Part shown: one piece after another, positions 8,577-17,646 of the stretch
Position numbering within the stretch: position 1 is the stretch's first letter
Layout: every line of letters starts with the position of its first letter
Source of the DNA: Leucobacter komagatae
GTDB taxonomy: Bacteria; Actinomycetota; Actinomycetes; Actinomycetales; Microbacteriaceae
Direction: 5' to 3'
DNA length: 64,000 nt
Assembly: GCF_006716085.1 (NCBI RefSeq)
Contig: NZ_VFON01000001.1
Coordinates: 124,001-188,000, forward strand
The notes under the pieces: generated by a model
The model's database searches: none
The model's input: only the letters and a program-made list of their open reading frames with translations
Told to the model about the DNA's origin: nothing
Translations under genes and position numbers: made by a program

Positions 8577-9527
8577 GTGAAGAAACCACTCAAGATTACG
8601 CTCATCAGCATGGGCGTCGTCGTCGGCCTCGTCGGCGCGACGCTCGCCACCACCTCCATCATCAACGCGGTGAAGACCCCGCAGGAGGTCGCAGCGCTCG
8701 GACCCTACGGCACGCTCGTGGACGTCGATGGCAAGAAGATGAACGTGGCCGAGTTCGGGGCGGGGGAGCAGACGATCGTGCTCACGCCCGGGGCCGGAAC
8801 CGCCTCGCCGGTCGCAGACTTCGCGCCCGTGATCAACGGCCTGAAAGACGAGTACCGGATTCTCGCGGTCGAACCGTTCGGGTACGGGCAGAGCGACCAG
8901 GCCGACACACCGCGCACCACCGAGAACATCGTTGCCGAGATTCACGAGGCCGTGTCAAGCTTCGGGGTCGACGAGTACATTCTGATGGGGCACTCGATCA
9001 CCGGCATTTACGGGCTCGCCTACGCGAACACGTACCCCGACGAGGTCACGGCGTTCGTCGGCATCGACACCTCCGTGCCCGAGCAGCCCGGCATGGACAG
9101 GGTGCCCGGAATTCTGAAGGGTGCCCCCGCGATCCGCGGGCTCGGTCTGCTTCGCGTACTGACCGAGCTCGGTGGAAACCCGCTCGAGGGCAACCCCGCC
9201 TACACCGCAGAGGACATCGAGCGCATGGACGTCCTCACCATGCGAAACTCGATGGCGCCGACCTACCTCGACGAGGTCAACCACCTCGCGGAGAACTTCG
9301 CCGCCGCGAAGGGAACAACGTTCCCGAAGGATCTCCCGCTGCTGCTCATGTACCAGTCACACAACCCCGACTTCGCGACCTGGACTGACATGCACGAGGC
9401 CCAGGCCGCAACGGTCGACTACGCGGTGACGCTCGAGATCGACGCCGACCACTACCTGCACCACACGAAGGGTGAAGAGGTCGTCGCCGCGACCAAGGAG
9501 TTCCTCGCGGGGCTGCCCGCGGCATAG
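8577..9527 (+). CDS. Alpha/beta hydrolase with N-terminal membrane anchor or signal
   Basis: A 316-residue protein starting at GTG. Residues about 5-28 form one hydrophobic segment (ITLISMGVVVGLVGATLA), which is a signal peptide or anchor placing the enzyme outside the membrane. The hydrolase fold follows, with the nucleophile elbow GHSITG near residue 140 and a candidate late histidine in IDADHYLHH. The substrate is unknown. It is alone on its strand and faces an MFS gene, with a strong hairpin between the two stops. Confidence 0.8.
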   Translation: MKKPLKITLISMGVVVGLVGATLATTSIINAVKTPQEVAALGPYGTLVDVDGKKMNVAEFGAGEQTIVLTPGAGTASPVADFAPVINGLKDEYRILAVEPFGYGQSDQADTPRTTENIVAEIHEAVSSFGVDEYILMGHSITGIYGLAYANTYPDEVTAFVGIDTSVPEQPGMDRVPGILKGAPAIRGLGLLRVLTELGGNPLEGNPAYTAEDIERMDVLTMRNSMAPTYLDEVNHLAENFAAAKGTTFPKDLPLLLMYQSHNPDFATWTDMHEAQAATVDYAVTLEIDADHYLHHTKGEEVVAATKEFLAGLPAA

Positions 9528-9533
9528 CAGCGA

Positions 9534-9560
9534 CGGGGCCCGCGTTGCCCGCGGGCCCCG
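9534..9560. terminator. Two-way hairpin between convergent genes
   Basis: CGGGGCCCGCG and its exact reverse complement are separated by TTGCC. The 11-bp G+C stem lies 7 bases after the hydrolase stop and 20 bases before the end of the leftward MFS gene. No T tract follows on either side, so it is a probable rather than classical terminator. Confidence 0.55.
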
Positions 9561-9579
9561 CCCTGCCGGCGCGCGGGCC

Positions 9580-10848
9580 CTACGCAGTCTGTGGAGACTG
9601 CTCCGCCCCCTCGATCCGGGACGCGAGGCCGCGCGCGAGGAAGAGGATCACGACCGCGAGCGCGACCGAAATCATGTACGCGATGCGCATGGAACTCAGG
9701 TCTGCGATCGGGCCGATGAGCGCCGCGCCGAGCAGGAATCCGACGTACGTGAACGTGTTCGCGCGGGCCACTGCGACGCCCGTGTCGTCGATCGTGCCCG
9801 CCGCCGCGAAGGCGAGCGGCGCGATGACGCAGAGGCCGCCGCCCGCGAGCGCGAACCCGACGAGTGCCATCCACGGGGCCGTCGCAAACACGACCGCGAG
9901 CATGCCGGCGAGCGCGATGAGGGCGCAGACCTGGATCACGCGCTTCGCGCCGAACGCGCGGATCAGCCAGTCGGCGCTCAGTCGGCCGATGAGCATCGCC
10001 GCGCTGTACCCGCCGTATGCGAGGGCGGCGACGCTTTCGGGGGCGGCGAGCGTGTCGTGCACGTAGACCGAGCCCCAGCTCGAAGCCGACGACTCGATGA
10101 AGTACGCGGAGGTCAGCACGAGCCCGATGCTCAGCACGGGCAGCCACGGCACCCGCACCCGCGCGGGCGCGCCAGCGGCCGAGCGAGCCACACCCGTAGC
10201 GCCCGCAGCCCCCGCGGCGCCCGCCGAACCAGCCGCCCCGGCCGCCCCGGCCGCGCCCACGCGCGCGTGCACGAGTGAGCGCCCGCTCCAGAGCAGCAGC
10301 GGCACGAGCACGATGAACTCTGCGCCGAAGAACACCCAGAGGGGCAGCCCCGCCTGCGCGGTGAACGCGGCGGCGAGCGAGGCGACGATGCCGGCCGCGC
10401 TGTAGATCGCGTAGAAGCCGACGACGATGCTGCGCTTGTAGCGCTGCTGCAGCGACACCGCCTTCATGTTCATCGTGGCGTCGACCATGCCGAACGCGAT
10501 GCCCATCACGATCCACGCGGGTACGAGCAGCGCGAACGAGTCAGCGAAGCCGATGAGCGCGAGCGCCGTGAGGTTCGCGACGATCGCCCAGCGCAGCAGC
10601 GTGTCGCTGTGTACGCGCTGCACGATTGAGCCGGTTACGAGGGTCGCGACCCCCGCCATGAGCGGCAGCGCGAGCGTCATGAGGGCGAGCGTCGAGTCGC
10701 TGAACTCGAACGTCGCCTTGATGGTGGGGAGGCGCGCAAACAGCGAGCCGAAGCCGAGCCCCTGCGCGAAGAACACGATGAACAGGGCGATGCGCGCCCG
10801 GCGCATGCCCGCAGTGATGTGGGTGTCGGTGGAGGTGATATTCGTCAT
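9580..10848 (-). CDS. MFS transporter
   Basis: A 422-residue membrane protein with about twelve hydrophobic segments and an MFS layout (RIALFIVFFAQGLGFGSLFA at the start). The ATG at 10848 follows GAGGAG. The central cytoplasmic loop between helices 6 and 7 carries a run of Gly-Ala-Ala repeats of about 30 residues, a low-complexity linker. It lies downstream of an acyl-CoA ligase and a hotdog protein on the same strand, so it may export or import the acid these enzymes handle. The substrate is not known. Confidence 0.82.
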   Translation of the reverse strand: MTNITSTDTHITAGMRRARIALFIVFFAQGLGFGSLFARLPTIKATFEFSDSTLALMTLALPLMAGVATLVTGSIVQRVHSDTLLRWAIVANLTALALIGFADSFALLVPAWIVMGIAFGMVDATMNMKAVSLQQRYKRSIVVGFYAIYSAAGIVASLAAAFTAQAGLPLWVFFGAEFIVLVPLLLWSGRSLVHARVGAAGAAGAAGSAGAAGAAGATGVARSAAGAPARVRVPWLPVLSIGLVLTSAYFIESSASSWGSVYVHDTLAAPESVAALAYGGYSAAMLIGRLSADWLIRAFGAKRVIQVCALIALAGMLAVVFATAPWMALVGFALAGGGLCVIAPLAFAAAGTIDDTGVAVARANTFTYVGFLLGAALIGPIADLSSMRIAYMISVALAVVILFLARGLASRIEGAEQSPQTA

Positions 10849-10910
10849 TGTATGTCTCCTCATTCCCGGCTCTCCGTTGAGCCGCTAGTGGGTGTGGGCG
10901 GTGCGGGGCG

Positions 10911-12467
10911 TCAGGCTCGAGCGAGGCGGCGCAGCTGCTGCTTGTCGACCTTGCCAACGGGCAGCAGGGGCAGCGCGTCAACAATCACGATCTCTTTCGG
11001 TACCTTGTAGTTCGCGAGGTGCTCCCTGGCGTAGGCGCGAAGCGCTGCGGCGTCGGGCTGACGACCCGCGGCGGGAACGACGTACGCAACGCCAACCTCG
11101 CCGAACGTGTCGTCGGGCCTGCCGATGACCGCGGCGAGTGACACGTCGTCGCGGGCTTCGAGGCGCAGTTCGATCTCGCGCGGGTAGACGTTGTAGCCGC
11201 CGGATTTGATCATGTCTGACATGCGACCGACGAGCCTGAGCGTGCCGTCGGCGTTTAGCACGCCGACGTCGCCCGTCTTGAACCAGCCGTCAGCGGTGTA
11301 GGCGGCTGCGGTGCCGGCGGGGTTGCCGAAGTACTCGAGAAACAGCCCCGAGTGCCGCACCTGCACCTCGCCCTGTTCGCCCTGCTCGACGGGGCCGCGC
11401 TCGTCGGCAAGGCGCACCTCCATGCCCGGGTCGAACCGCCCGACGGTCTCGGCGAGCACCTCGTCGCTGTCACCGTCGCGGGTGAAGGTGATCGACGCGA
11501 TCGTCTCGGTCATGCCGTAGACGGTCATGAGCGGGATCCCACGCGCGCGGTAGGCCCTGATCACGTCGATGGGGAGGGGCGCGCCGCCCCAGGCGACCCG
11601 TTTCAGGGTCGACAGGTCGGTGCCAGCGAACTCCGGTTGCGCGGCGATGAGCTGCAGAATCGTCGGCACCGTCATGAGGTTCGTGAGCCCCAGCTCGGGG
11701 ACGAGCGCGAGCAGGCTCGCGGGGTCGAACTGCTCGAGCAGCGCGAGCATTCCGCCGGCAGCGAGGGTCGTGCCGGTGAGGTCGGCGAGGCACGCGACGT
11801 GGTTGATCGGCAGGTTGCAGGGCACGCGCGGCGCCCGGATGCCGAGCACGTCGGCCTCGACGCGAGCCGCGTACACGAGGCCGCCGTGCGAGAGCACCGC
11901 GCCCTTCGGCGCGCCGCTCGAGCCAGACGTGTAGACGATCGTCGCCGGGTCGGTGGCGCGAAGCTCGGGGTAGCTGTCGGGGCGGGGAACGAGATCAGGA
12001 TCCGGGAGGTCGAGCAGCGCCGACGCTCCGGTGCGCGGCCCGATTCTGTATGCGCCTCGGGCGCCAACCTCGGTCGCGAGCGCCGTGATGTCGTCGCCGT
12101 ACTCCCGCCCGTCGACGGAGTCGAGCGAGAGGAAGAGCGCGGGGCGGGAGTCGGTTGCGACGTGCCGCAGCTCGGAGAGGGTGTACTTCGGGTTGAGCCC
12201 GATCCACACCGCACCCGTGCGCATCGTCGCGAGGAGCGAAATGAGGTACTCGGGGCGCGGGGTGCAGAGCGTTGCGACGCGTACGCCGGGCCCGGCGCCG
12301 AGCGACGTCAGCGCCGCCGCGAGCTCGTCGACGCGGGCGGCGAGCTCGCGGTAGCTCAGTGTGACGCCCTCAAACCACACAGCGTCGGCGTCTGGGGTCG
12401 CGAGCGCGTAGTGGACGAGATAGTCGAGGTAGCTCGTTGGCTGCGGCACTGCAGCGGTGGCGTGCAT
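10911..12467 (-). CDS. AMP-forming acyl-CoA synthetase
   Basis: A 518-residue adenylate-forming ligase that would activate a carboxylic acid with ATP and CoA. It shows the P-loop YTSGSSGAPKG, the VYGMTETIAS motif, the WFKTGD aspartate motif and the GRMSDMIKSGGYNVYPREIE hinge, then a C-terminal lysine region (LPLLPVGKVDK). It begins three bases after the upstream hotdog gene ends, so the two are one operon. The acid is unknown; size and motifs fit medium or long fatty acids or aryl acids. Confidence 0.87.
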   Translation of the reverse strand: MHATAAVPQPTSYLDYLVHYALATPDADAVWFEGVTLSYRELAARVDELAAALTSLGAGPGVRVATLCTPRPEYLISLLATMRTGAVWIGLNPKYTLSELRHVATDSRPALFLSLDSVDGREYGDDITALATEVGARGAYRIGPRTGASALLDLPDPDLVPRPDSYPELRATDPATIVYTSGSSGAPKGAVLSHGGLVYAARVEADVLGIRAPRVPCNLPINHVACLADLTGTTLAAGGMLALLEQFDPASLLALVPELGLTNLMTVPTILQLIAAQPEFAGTDLSTLKRVAWGGAPLPIDVIRAYRARGIPLMTVYGMTETIASITFTRDGDSDEVLAETVGRFDPGMEVRLADERGPVEQGEQGEVQVRHSGLFLEYFGNPAGTAAAYTADGWFKTGDVGVLNADGTLRLVGRMSDMIKSGGYNVYPREIELRLEARDDVSLAAVIGRPDDTFGEVGVAYVVPAAGRQPDAAALRAYAREHLANYKVPKEIVIVDALPLLPVGKVDKQQLRRLARA

Positions 12468-12470
12468 GGG

Positions 12471-12959
12471 TCAGCGCTCGACGTTGGTGCCGTCTTCGCG
12501 GGTAGCGAAGAGCGAGAGCCAGCGTGCCACCATGGCGGGCTTCTCTTCGCCCTCGACCTCGATGGTGTTGTCGGTCGTCACGAGCACCGTGCCATCGGGG
12601 CGCGGGGTGACCTCCGCGATCGTGGCGACGCAGCGGATGTTCTGCCCGATGAACACAGGCAGCGTGTAGCGAACACGGTCGAGGCCGTAGTTGAACCCGT
12701 AGATGCCCTCGCCGCGGACCGGGCTGTTGTTGAAGTGGAACATCGTGAGCAGGCTCGTGAGGAGGAACCCGTCAACGAGGGTGGCGCCGAGCGGGTTGTT
12801 CTTCGAGGCTGTGAGGTCGGCGTGCTCGGCGTCGAGGTAGCTCGCGGTCGCGAAGGCCGAGAGGTGTTCGGCGTCGATTGCGAGCCAATCGGAGGTGAAG
12901 AACTCCTCGCCCGTGTGGCGGTGGAGTTCGGAGAGCGGGATCTCGCGGCGTTGCGACAT
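12471..12959 (-). CDS. Hotdog-fold (MaoC/NodN-like) dehydratase homologue
   Basis: A 162-residue single-hotdog protein starting at 12959 after AGGAG. The segment GATLVDGFLLTSLL corresponds to the family's conserved G-x-x-x-H/D-G-F-L helix. The usual catalytic histidine after GD is not in its standard context (NNPLGATLVDG), so hydratase activity is uncertain. It is the first gene of the leftward hotdog, acyl-CoA ligase and MFS operon and is divergent from a TetR gene with a perfect palindrome in the gap. Confidence 0.75.
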   Translation of the reverse strand: MSQRREIPLSELHRHTGEEFFTSDWLAIDAEHLSAFATASYLDAEHADLTASKNNPLGATLVDGFLLTSLLTMFHFNNSPVRGEGIYGFNYGLDRVRYTLPVFIGQNIRCVATIAEVTPRPDGTVLVTTDNTIEVEGEEKPAMVARWLSLFATREDGTNVER

Positions 12960-12975
12960 GGAAACTCCTAAACGT

Positions 12976-12991
12976 AAGTAAATATTTACTT
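12976..12991. promoter_or_regulatory. Perfect 16-bp operator palindrome AAGTAAATATTTACTT
   Basis: The palindrome starts 17 bases upstream of the hotdog gene's ATG, in the gap between that leftward operon and the rightward TetR gene. It is a strong A/T island in G+C-rich DNA. Size and placement fit a TetR-family operator controlling both directions. Confidence 0.7.
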
Positions 12992-13117
12992 TAGTATGAG
13001 TGTGAAGTTCGTCGCGGTCAAGCCAGGGCTTGATCCGCCCCGTTTCGGGTCTACACGCGCCCGATGCGGCAAGATGGAATGAGCTCGCGGAGCTCGGCGC
13101 GGGGAAGGAGTGGGGGA

Positions 13118-13732
13118 GTGACCTCAACGGAGCGGCAAATGCCGAAACAGGCGCGGGGTCGCGCGGCCGTCGCATCGATCCTTGCCGCGGCAAGCGAGCT
13201 GCTTGAGGAAGCCGGGTTCGACAGCCTCACAACCGCCACGATCGCGACTCGGGCGGGCGTGAACATCGCCACCCTGTATCGCTACTACCCGAACAAGTTC
13301 GCGATCGTGCGTGAACTCGCGCAATCGATCGAGGAAGAGCGTTCGGGCGTCGCCCTCGAGGCCCTCGCCGAGCTCGGCGTCGCATCAGATTGGCGGGAGC
13401 CCGTGCGGCGCGCCGTGCGCGCGATGGCGCAGCTTCGCCGTGACCGCTCTGGTGCGACGGCGATTCGGCGCGCGCTCCAGTCATCGCCCGAACTCTGGCA
13501 CCTCGACCACGATGTCAATGCGGCGACGGCCACGGCGATCGCGCCGTTCCTGCTGCGCGTGAACCCGGCGCTCGCGGAAGAACGCGCCCAGGCGATCGCA
13601 CTGACCGTCGTGCACACCGTCGCGAGCCTGCTTGACCTTGCGGCGGGGGAGCGGGAGCGCGCCCTCGGGCTCGAGCGCGAGCTGGAGCTCGTCGTGATCA
13701 ATTACCTCGCGCCTGAGCTCGACCGGGCGTAG
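13118..13732 (+). CDS. TetR-family transcriptional regulator
   Basis: A 204-residue regulator. The GTG at 13118 is chosen because AAGGAG ends seven bases before it; earlier ATGs lack such a site. The N-terminal helix-turn-helix is clear (ILAAASELLEEAGFDSLTTA, then IATRAGVNIATLYRYYPNKF), followed by a helical effector domain. It is divergent from the acyl-CoA ligase operon and probably represses it through the palindrome at 12976-12991, with an acyl-CoA or fatty acid as a plausible inducer (inference from gene content). Confidence 0.85.
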   Translation: MTSTERQMPKQARGRAAVASILAAASELLEEAGFDSLTTATIATRAGVNIATLYRYYPNKFAIVRELAQSIEEERSGVALEALAELGVASDWREPVRRAVRAMAQLRRDRSGATAIRRALQSSPELWHLDHDVNAATATAIAPFLLRVNPALAEERAQAIALTVVHTVASLLDLAAGERERALGLERELELVVINYLAPELDRA

Positions 13733-13751
13733 CGCGAGAAACACCGACCGC

Positions 13752-14696
13752 TCACAACCCGACACGCTCGTACAGGGCATAGATGCTGTCGAGCACCGCC
13801 TCGCGGCCTTCATCGCGAGCATCGCCGTAGTCGGCATAGAGGCTGTCGAGCAGGCCGCGATCCGCGGGGCTCAGGGCGTCGAAACGCTCCCGCCACGCCT
13901 CCTCGTTGTCAGTCCAGTACCCGACGATGTGGGTGTGTGCCGCTGGAAAACGCAGGGTGCGCCGGAGGTGGCCGCGGATCCGCCGTGTCATCGCCGCTTC
14001 GCCCGCAACCCAGACCGCCTCGCTGCCATCGGTCGCGAGGTCGGCCCGGAAGAACGCGTCGGCCACCCGACTCGCGAAGTGCCCATTGCCGCTGCGGTGA
14101 ACCCACGTTGCTGACACGCGGGCCGGTGACCGATCGGGGAGCCTCGCGTCGCGCGGGTCCGCAATCTCGCAGAACAGGCGGATGGCGAGCCCCGGAGGCG
14201 CCTCCTCGATGATGCGTTCCGCCGCGGGCAGCGCCGTCGCGTCGGCGACGAGCGTGAGCCGCGCGATGCCCGCGTCGACGCCCGGCCCTATGCCTGCGCC
14301 GGTGCCCGCGCCCGCGGCGAACTGGGCGAAGGGCCGGCTCACGCCGAGGGGCGAGCCCGGCACCGCGCCGTCTGCCCACTTGGCGGCAAGGCCGCCCCGG
14401 TGCCTGACGAAGTCGATGTCGATCTCGCCAGGCCGGTGCGCGCGAACGGTGTACGTGCGCATGGGGGAGGGCGCGACACCCTCGCGAAACTCCCACCCGC
14501 GCCCGACGACGCGCGGCAGCCGCGGCTCCGCGCCATCGGCGTCGGGGAAGAACAGCCTCACGTACTCGTCGGGGGAGGCCGTCGTCGGGTAATCGCTCAG
14601 ATCGGCGCCGCCGAGCGTGATGCGGCGCAGGCTCGGGCTGAGGATCGTGTTCGCAAGGACCTCTGCGCGGTGCACGCGGGCGGGAGTTTCAGGCAC
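13752..14696 (-). CDS. Siderophore-interacting protein (FAD-dependent ferric-siderophore reductase)
   Basis: A 314-residue SIP-family flavoprotein that would release iron by reducing imported ferric siderophore in the cytoplasm. It shows the FAD motif PMRTYTVRAHRPGEIDIDFV near residue 85, the NAD-side ADATALPAAERII stretch and the family's late GEAAMTRRIRGHLRR and GYWTDNEEAW motifs. A 40-residue C-terminal tail after GYW is longer than usual. The GTG start lies four bases after the stop of the siderophore-binding lipoprotein gene, making a two-gene leftward operon. Confidence 0.87.
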   Translation of the reverse strand: MPETPARVHRAEVLANTILSPSLRRITLGGADLSDYPTTASPDEYVRLFFPDADGAEPRLPRVVGRGWEFREGVAPSPMRTYTVRAHRPGEIDIDFVRHRGGLAAKWADGAVPGSPLGVSRPFAQFAAGAGTGAGIGPGVDAGIARLTLVADATALPAAERIIEEAPPGLAIRLFCEIADPRDARLPDRSPARVSATWVHRSGNGHFASRVADAFFRADLATDGSEAVWVAGEAAMTRRIRGHLRRTLRFPAAHTHIVGYWTDNEEAWRERFDALSPADRGLLDSLYADYGDARDEGREAVLDSIYALYERVGL

Positions 14697-14700
14697 GCGA

Positions 14701-15753
14701 CTACTTCTTGAGCGCGTCGGCGAGCTCGGGCACGAACCGGTCGAGCACCCACGGAACCGACAGCACCGACGGGGCCGCGACGGCCTGTGAGACCTCGCGG
14801 TCGGTAAGCCAGACCGCGTGGTCGTTCGTGATCGGCTGCCAGTTGCGGAAGAGCGTGTGCGCAAGCGAAGCGTCGACCTCGTCCTGGTTGTTCACGAGAC
14901 CGAGGTAGACGTCGGCGGTGACGGTGTCGATCTCTTCGAGGCTGACGCCGAAGTAGATCTCGTCGGGGAAGCGCTTGGCCTCGGCGACTACCTCCGGTGA
15001 GAGCGTGAGGCCCAGGTCTTGGATGATGCCGATGAGCGACGTCGTCGGCGCGTAGAAGCCGACGTCGGTCGTGCCCTCCCCAACGCCGGTCGAGTAGACG
15101 AAGGTCGCTCCGTTGAACTCCGGGTGCTCGGCCCCGCGTTCCGCGATCGCCGCCTGGGTGTCGGCGACGAGTTCGGCCGCGCGGGCCGGGCGGCCGAGGG
15201 CCTTGCCCACGAGCTCGGTGTGGTCTTGCCAGTCGAGGTACCAGGGCTTCTCGGGGTAGGCGAGCGTCGGCGCGATCCCCTGCAAGCGCTCGTACTGGGT
15301 GTCGGTGATGCCCGAGAACGGCGCGATGATCGCGTCGGGTCGGAGCGAGAGGATCTGCTCGAAGTCGATCTCGCCGCCGCTCAGGTCGGTGAGGGTCTCG
15401 GGCAGCGGTGCACCGGCCGACTCAACCGCATCCCTGAACCAGGGGACGAAGCCGTCTTCGTCGCCCGCCCAGCTCGACGGCACGGCGACCGGGATCACGC
15501 CGAGCGCTGCGGAAATGTCTTCGGTCGCCCACCCGATCGTCACGACACGCTCCGGGGCCTCGTCGAGCTCGAAGGTGCCGAACGCGTGGTCGATCGAGAC
15601 GGGGAACGCGCCCGGCTCTGCCTCGCTCACGACGACGGGCGTCGTCTCCGAGGGAGCCTCGTCGGCGGTGCCGGGAGCGCACGCCGTCAGCGCGAGAGTC
15701 AGAGCTGCGAGCAGCGCCGCTGCTGGGCGGAAGTTCAGGGAAGGGCGGGGCAT
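14701..15753 (-). CDS. Iron-siderophore ABC transporter substrate-binding lipoprotein
   Basis: A 350-residue FecB/FepB-like binding protein. The signal peptide ends in the lipobox LTACAPG near residue 25. The mature part has the family pattern ERVVTIGWATEDISAALGV, LRPDAIIAPFSGITDTQYER and a C-terminal helical lobe (VLSVPWVLDRFVPELADALK). It is followed by a siderophore reductase gene, but no FecCD-type permease or ATPase is nearby, so it must use a transporter encoded elsewhere or the ABC pair at 19386-22852. A GGAG site precedes the ATG. Confidence 0.86.
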   Translation of the reverse strand: MPRPSLNFRPAAALLAALTLALTACAPGTADEAPSETTPVVVSEAEPGAFPVSIDHAFGTFELDEAPERVVTIGWATEDISAALGVIPVAVPSSWAGDEDGFVPWFRDAVESAGAPLPETLTDLSGGEIDFEQILSLRPDAIIAPFSGITDTQYERLQGIAPTLAYPEKPWYLDWQDHTELVGKALGRPARAAELVADTQAAIAERGAEHPEFNGATFVYSTGVGEGTTDVGFYAPTTSLIGIIQDLGLTLSPEVVAEAKRFPDEIYFGVSLEEIDTVTADVYLGLVNNQDEVDASLAHTLFRNWQPITNDHAVWLTDREVSQAVAAPSVLSVPWVLDRFVPELADALKK

Positions 15754-15798
15754 GGTTCTCCTAGTCGTATTGCATCCACCGAGTGGACACTTCCGAGC

Positions 15799-16647
15799 CT
15801 AGGAAGAGGCGATATCGCGGATCGGGCGAAACGTGCCTGAATCCACGCACGCAGACGCGCGATCCTTCAGGTAGGCCCCCGGGGTCTGACCGACCTCCTG
15901 GCGGAACGCCGTGACGAACGCGCTCGGCGAGTGATATCCGACCCGGCGGCCCGCTGCCGTGACGGGGAGCCCGGCGGCGAGGAGCGACATCGCCGCGTTG
16001 ACGCGCACCTGGCGGCGCCACCTGACGAAACTCATGTCGGCCGTCTCTGAGAACGTGCGCGCGATCGTGCTGACACTCGTTCCGGTGATCACTGACCACT
16101 GCTCAAGCGAGCGGTCGTCGGCGGGGTCGGCGAGGATGGCTCGCGCGATGCGGCTGATGCGAGGGTCACTCGGCACCGGGAGCCCCGAGCTGTGTGAGCG
16201 CGAGGCCCCGATCATGTCGAGGCACACGCGCTGCGCGCGCAGCCGCTCGTCAGTCTCCATCGGGGTCTCGTTTAGGTGCTGCAGCATCTCCATGAGGGCA
16301 CGGCTGAGCCGCACCGATGTTGGGGCCCCAGCCTGGCTGTCACGCAGGTACGTCGTGCCGATTCTCGCGGACCGCATGACCTGCGAGCCGTGGCGTGTGT
16401 CGGGCGGGACGATGAGACCCCAGCCCGGCCTGATCACGTGGATTGCGCCGCCGACGCTGACGTTCACGACCCCGGAAATGACCCAGATCAGCTCGGCGAC
16501 GGCGTGGCTGTGCTCGAGCCAGCGGGCCGTCGAAGGCTGGTCGCGCACGATCGTCGTGAGTAGAAAGGGGTCGGGAATGAGCTCTTCAGGGTCGCGCACC
16601 CCGTGAATCTCGGCTTCAAGGGTGTGAAGCGTGAGGGAATCTGGCAT
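15799..16647 (-). CDS. AraC-family transcriptional regulator
   Basis: A 282-residue regulator with an N-terminal cupin-like arm (HSHAVAELIWVISGVVNVSV; DTRHGSQ) and a C-terminal AraC DNA-binding domain (VTAAGRRVGYHSPSAFVTAF). It is leftward, 45 bases upstream of the siderophore-binding lipoprotein gene, and divergent from another AraC gene. An iron-box-like site lies just upstream of its ATG. AraC proteins next to siderophore genes commonly activate uptake when the siderophore is sensed; this role is inferred from context. Confidence 0.84.
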   Translation of the reverse strand: MPDSLTLHTLEAEIHGVRDPEELIPDPFLLTTIVRDQPSTARWLEHSHAVAELIWVISGVVNVSVGGAIHVIRPGWGLIVPPDTRHGSQVMRSARIGTTYLRDSQAGAPTSVRLSRALMEMLQHLNETPMETDERLRAQRVCLDMIGASRSHSSGLPVPSDPRISRIARAILADPADDRSLEQWSVITGTSVSTIARTFSETADMSFVRWRRQVRVNAAMSLLAAGLPVTAAGRRVGYHSPSAFVTAFRQEVGQTPGAYLKDRASACVDSGTFRPIRDIASS

Positions 16648-16651
16648 GAAA

Positions 16652-16670
16652 TTAGGGTAGCCTAAGTATC
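16652..16670. promoter_or_regulatory. Probable DtxR/IdeR-type iron box (half strong)
   Basis: TTAGGGTAGCCTAAGTATC matches 13 of 19 positions of the published actinobacterial iron-box consensus, with the left half almost complete. It lies five bases upstream of the leftward AraC start and about 45 bases before the rightward AraC gene, so iron-bound DtxR could silence both. Confidence 0.5.
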
Positions 16671-16713
16671 ATGTGATGAAAGAAAATCAGTCCGATTTCG
16701 CTAACGTTAGAGC

Positions 16714-17646
16714 ATGCCCCAGGACTTCACCCCGCGCCAGATCTCAGACAGAGACGTCGCCGAGTTTTCGAGCTCAGATCTGCACCGCGAGGGCACCCGT
16801 AGCCGCGACGCGATGCCAATGGACGCCGTGGTGCACGCCTTCGGCCCGCTCTTCGTGATCGAGGCTTCGGGTGGCCCCACGGAAATCGAGCGGCGCCCCC
16901 TGCTGCCCGGCATGCCGACGATCGACTTCGTATTCGTTGACCGTGGCACATTCACGTACCTCGAAGATGGCGTCTGGCTCGAGTCGAGCGACCCGCTGCT
17001 CCTCGCGCCGAGTGGTCTGCCCATGCGCGTACGCTTCCTCACCGACTGGAAGTTCTTCGTCGCGCGGATCCAGCGCGAGGCGCTCCTGCCGTTCCTGCCG
17101 CGGCTGCCAGAGGGCGCCACCGTCTACGCCGACCTTACGCTGCCCGAGCGCGCCATGCGCGCGTACGTCGCTGAGCTCGCGGGCGCGCAGTCGAAGGCAA
17201 GCCCCGGTGAGGCGGCAACCGTGTCGCGTATGGTCATCGAGATGGCGGGCGCGCTCCTCAGGCACCGCTTCCCGCTGCTCACGTCGCAGCCGCCAAAGGG
17301 GGCGGTCGACGTGTGGGGAGACGCGATGGGGGTCATCGCGCGCGAGTGCCGCGACGCCGAGTTCGGTACGAACGCGCTCGCCGCCGCGGTGGGGTGCTCT
17401 GTGCGGCAGCTCCAGCTCGCATTCACCCGGCACGAGACCAGTGTCGGCGCCGAGCTGCGCCGCGAGCGCGCCAGGATCGCGCGGTCGATCCTCCAAAACC
17501 CCGAACACGACGCGCTCCCGAGCGGCGACGTAGCCGCGCGATCAGGGTTTGGATCTGCGTCGACGATGTACCGCGCACTGCTCGACAGCTACGGTGTGAC
17601 CCAGCAAGAGCTCAGGCGCCGCGCGGTCGCTACGCTGGAGGCGTGA
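16714..17646 (+). CDS. AraC-family transcriptional regulator
   Basis: A 310-residue regulator. The N-terminal 200 residues form a sensor barrel (TIDFVFVDRGTFTYLEDGVW; LLAPSGLPMRVRFL) and the last 100 form the AraC helix-turn-helix pair (LAAAVGCSVRQLQLAFTRHE; VAARSGFGSASTMYRALLDS). It overlaps the next AraC gene by four bases (GTGA), so two AraC regulators are made from one message. It is divergent from the AraC gene at 15799-16647 and shares an iron-box-containing gap with it. Confidence 0.83.
   Translation: MPQDFTPRQISDRDVAEFSSSDLHREGTRSRDAMPMDAVVHAFGPLFVIEASGGPTEIERRPLLPGMPTIDFVFVDRGTFTYLEDGVWLESSDPLLLAPSGLPMRVRFLTDWKFFVARIQREALLPFLPRLPEGATVYADLTLPERAMRAYVAELAGAQSKASPGEAATVSRMVIEMAGALLRHRFPLLTSQPPKGAVDVWGDAMGVIARECRDAEFGTNALAAAVGCSVRQLQLAFTRHETSVGAELRRERARIARSILQNPEHDALPSGDVAARSGFGSASTMYRALLDSYGVTQQELRRRAVATLEA

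Noticed and set aside
11352..12971. 539-codon rightward frame opposite an acyl-CoA synthetase
   Set aside because: It is antisense to a clear ligase and has no motif or ribosome site.
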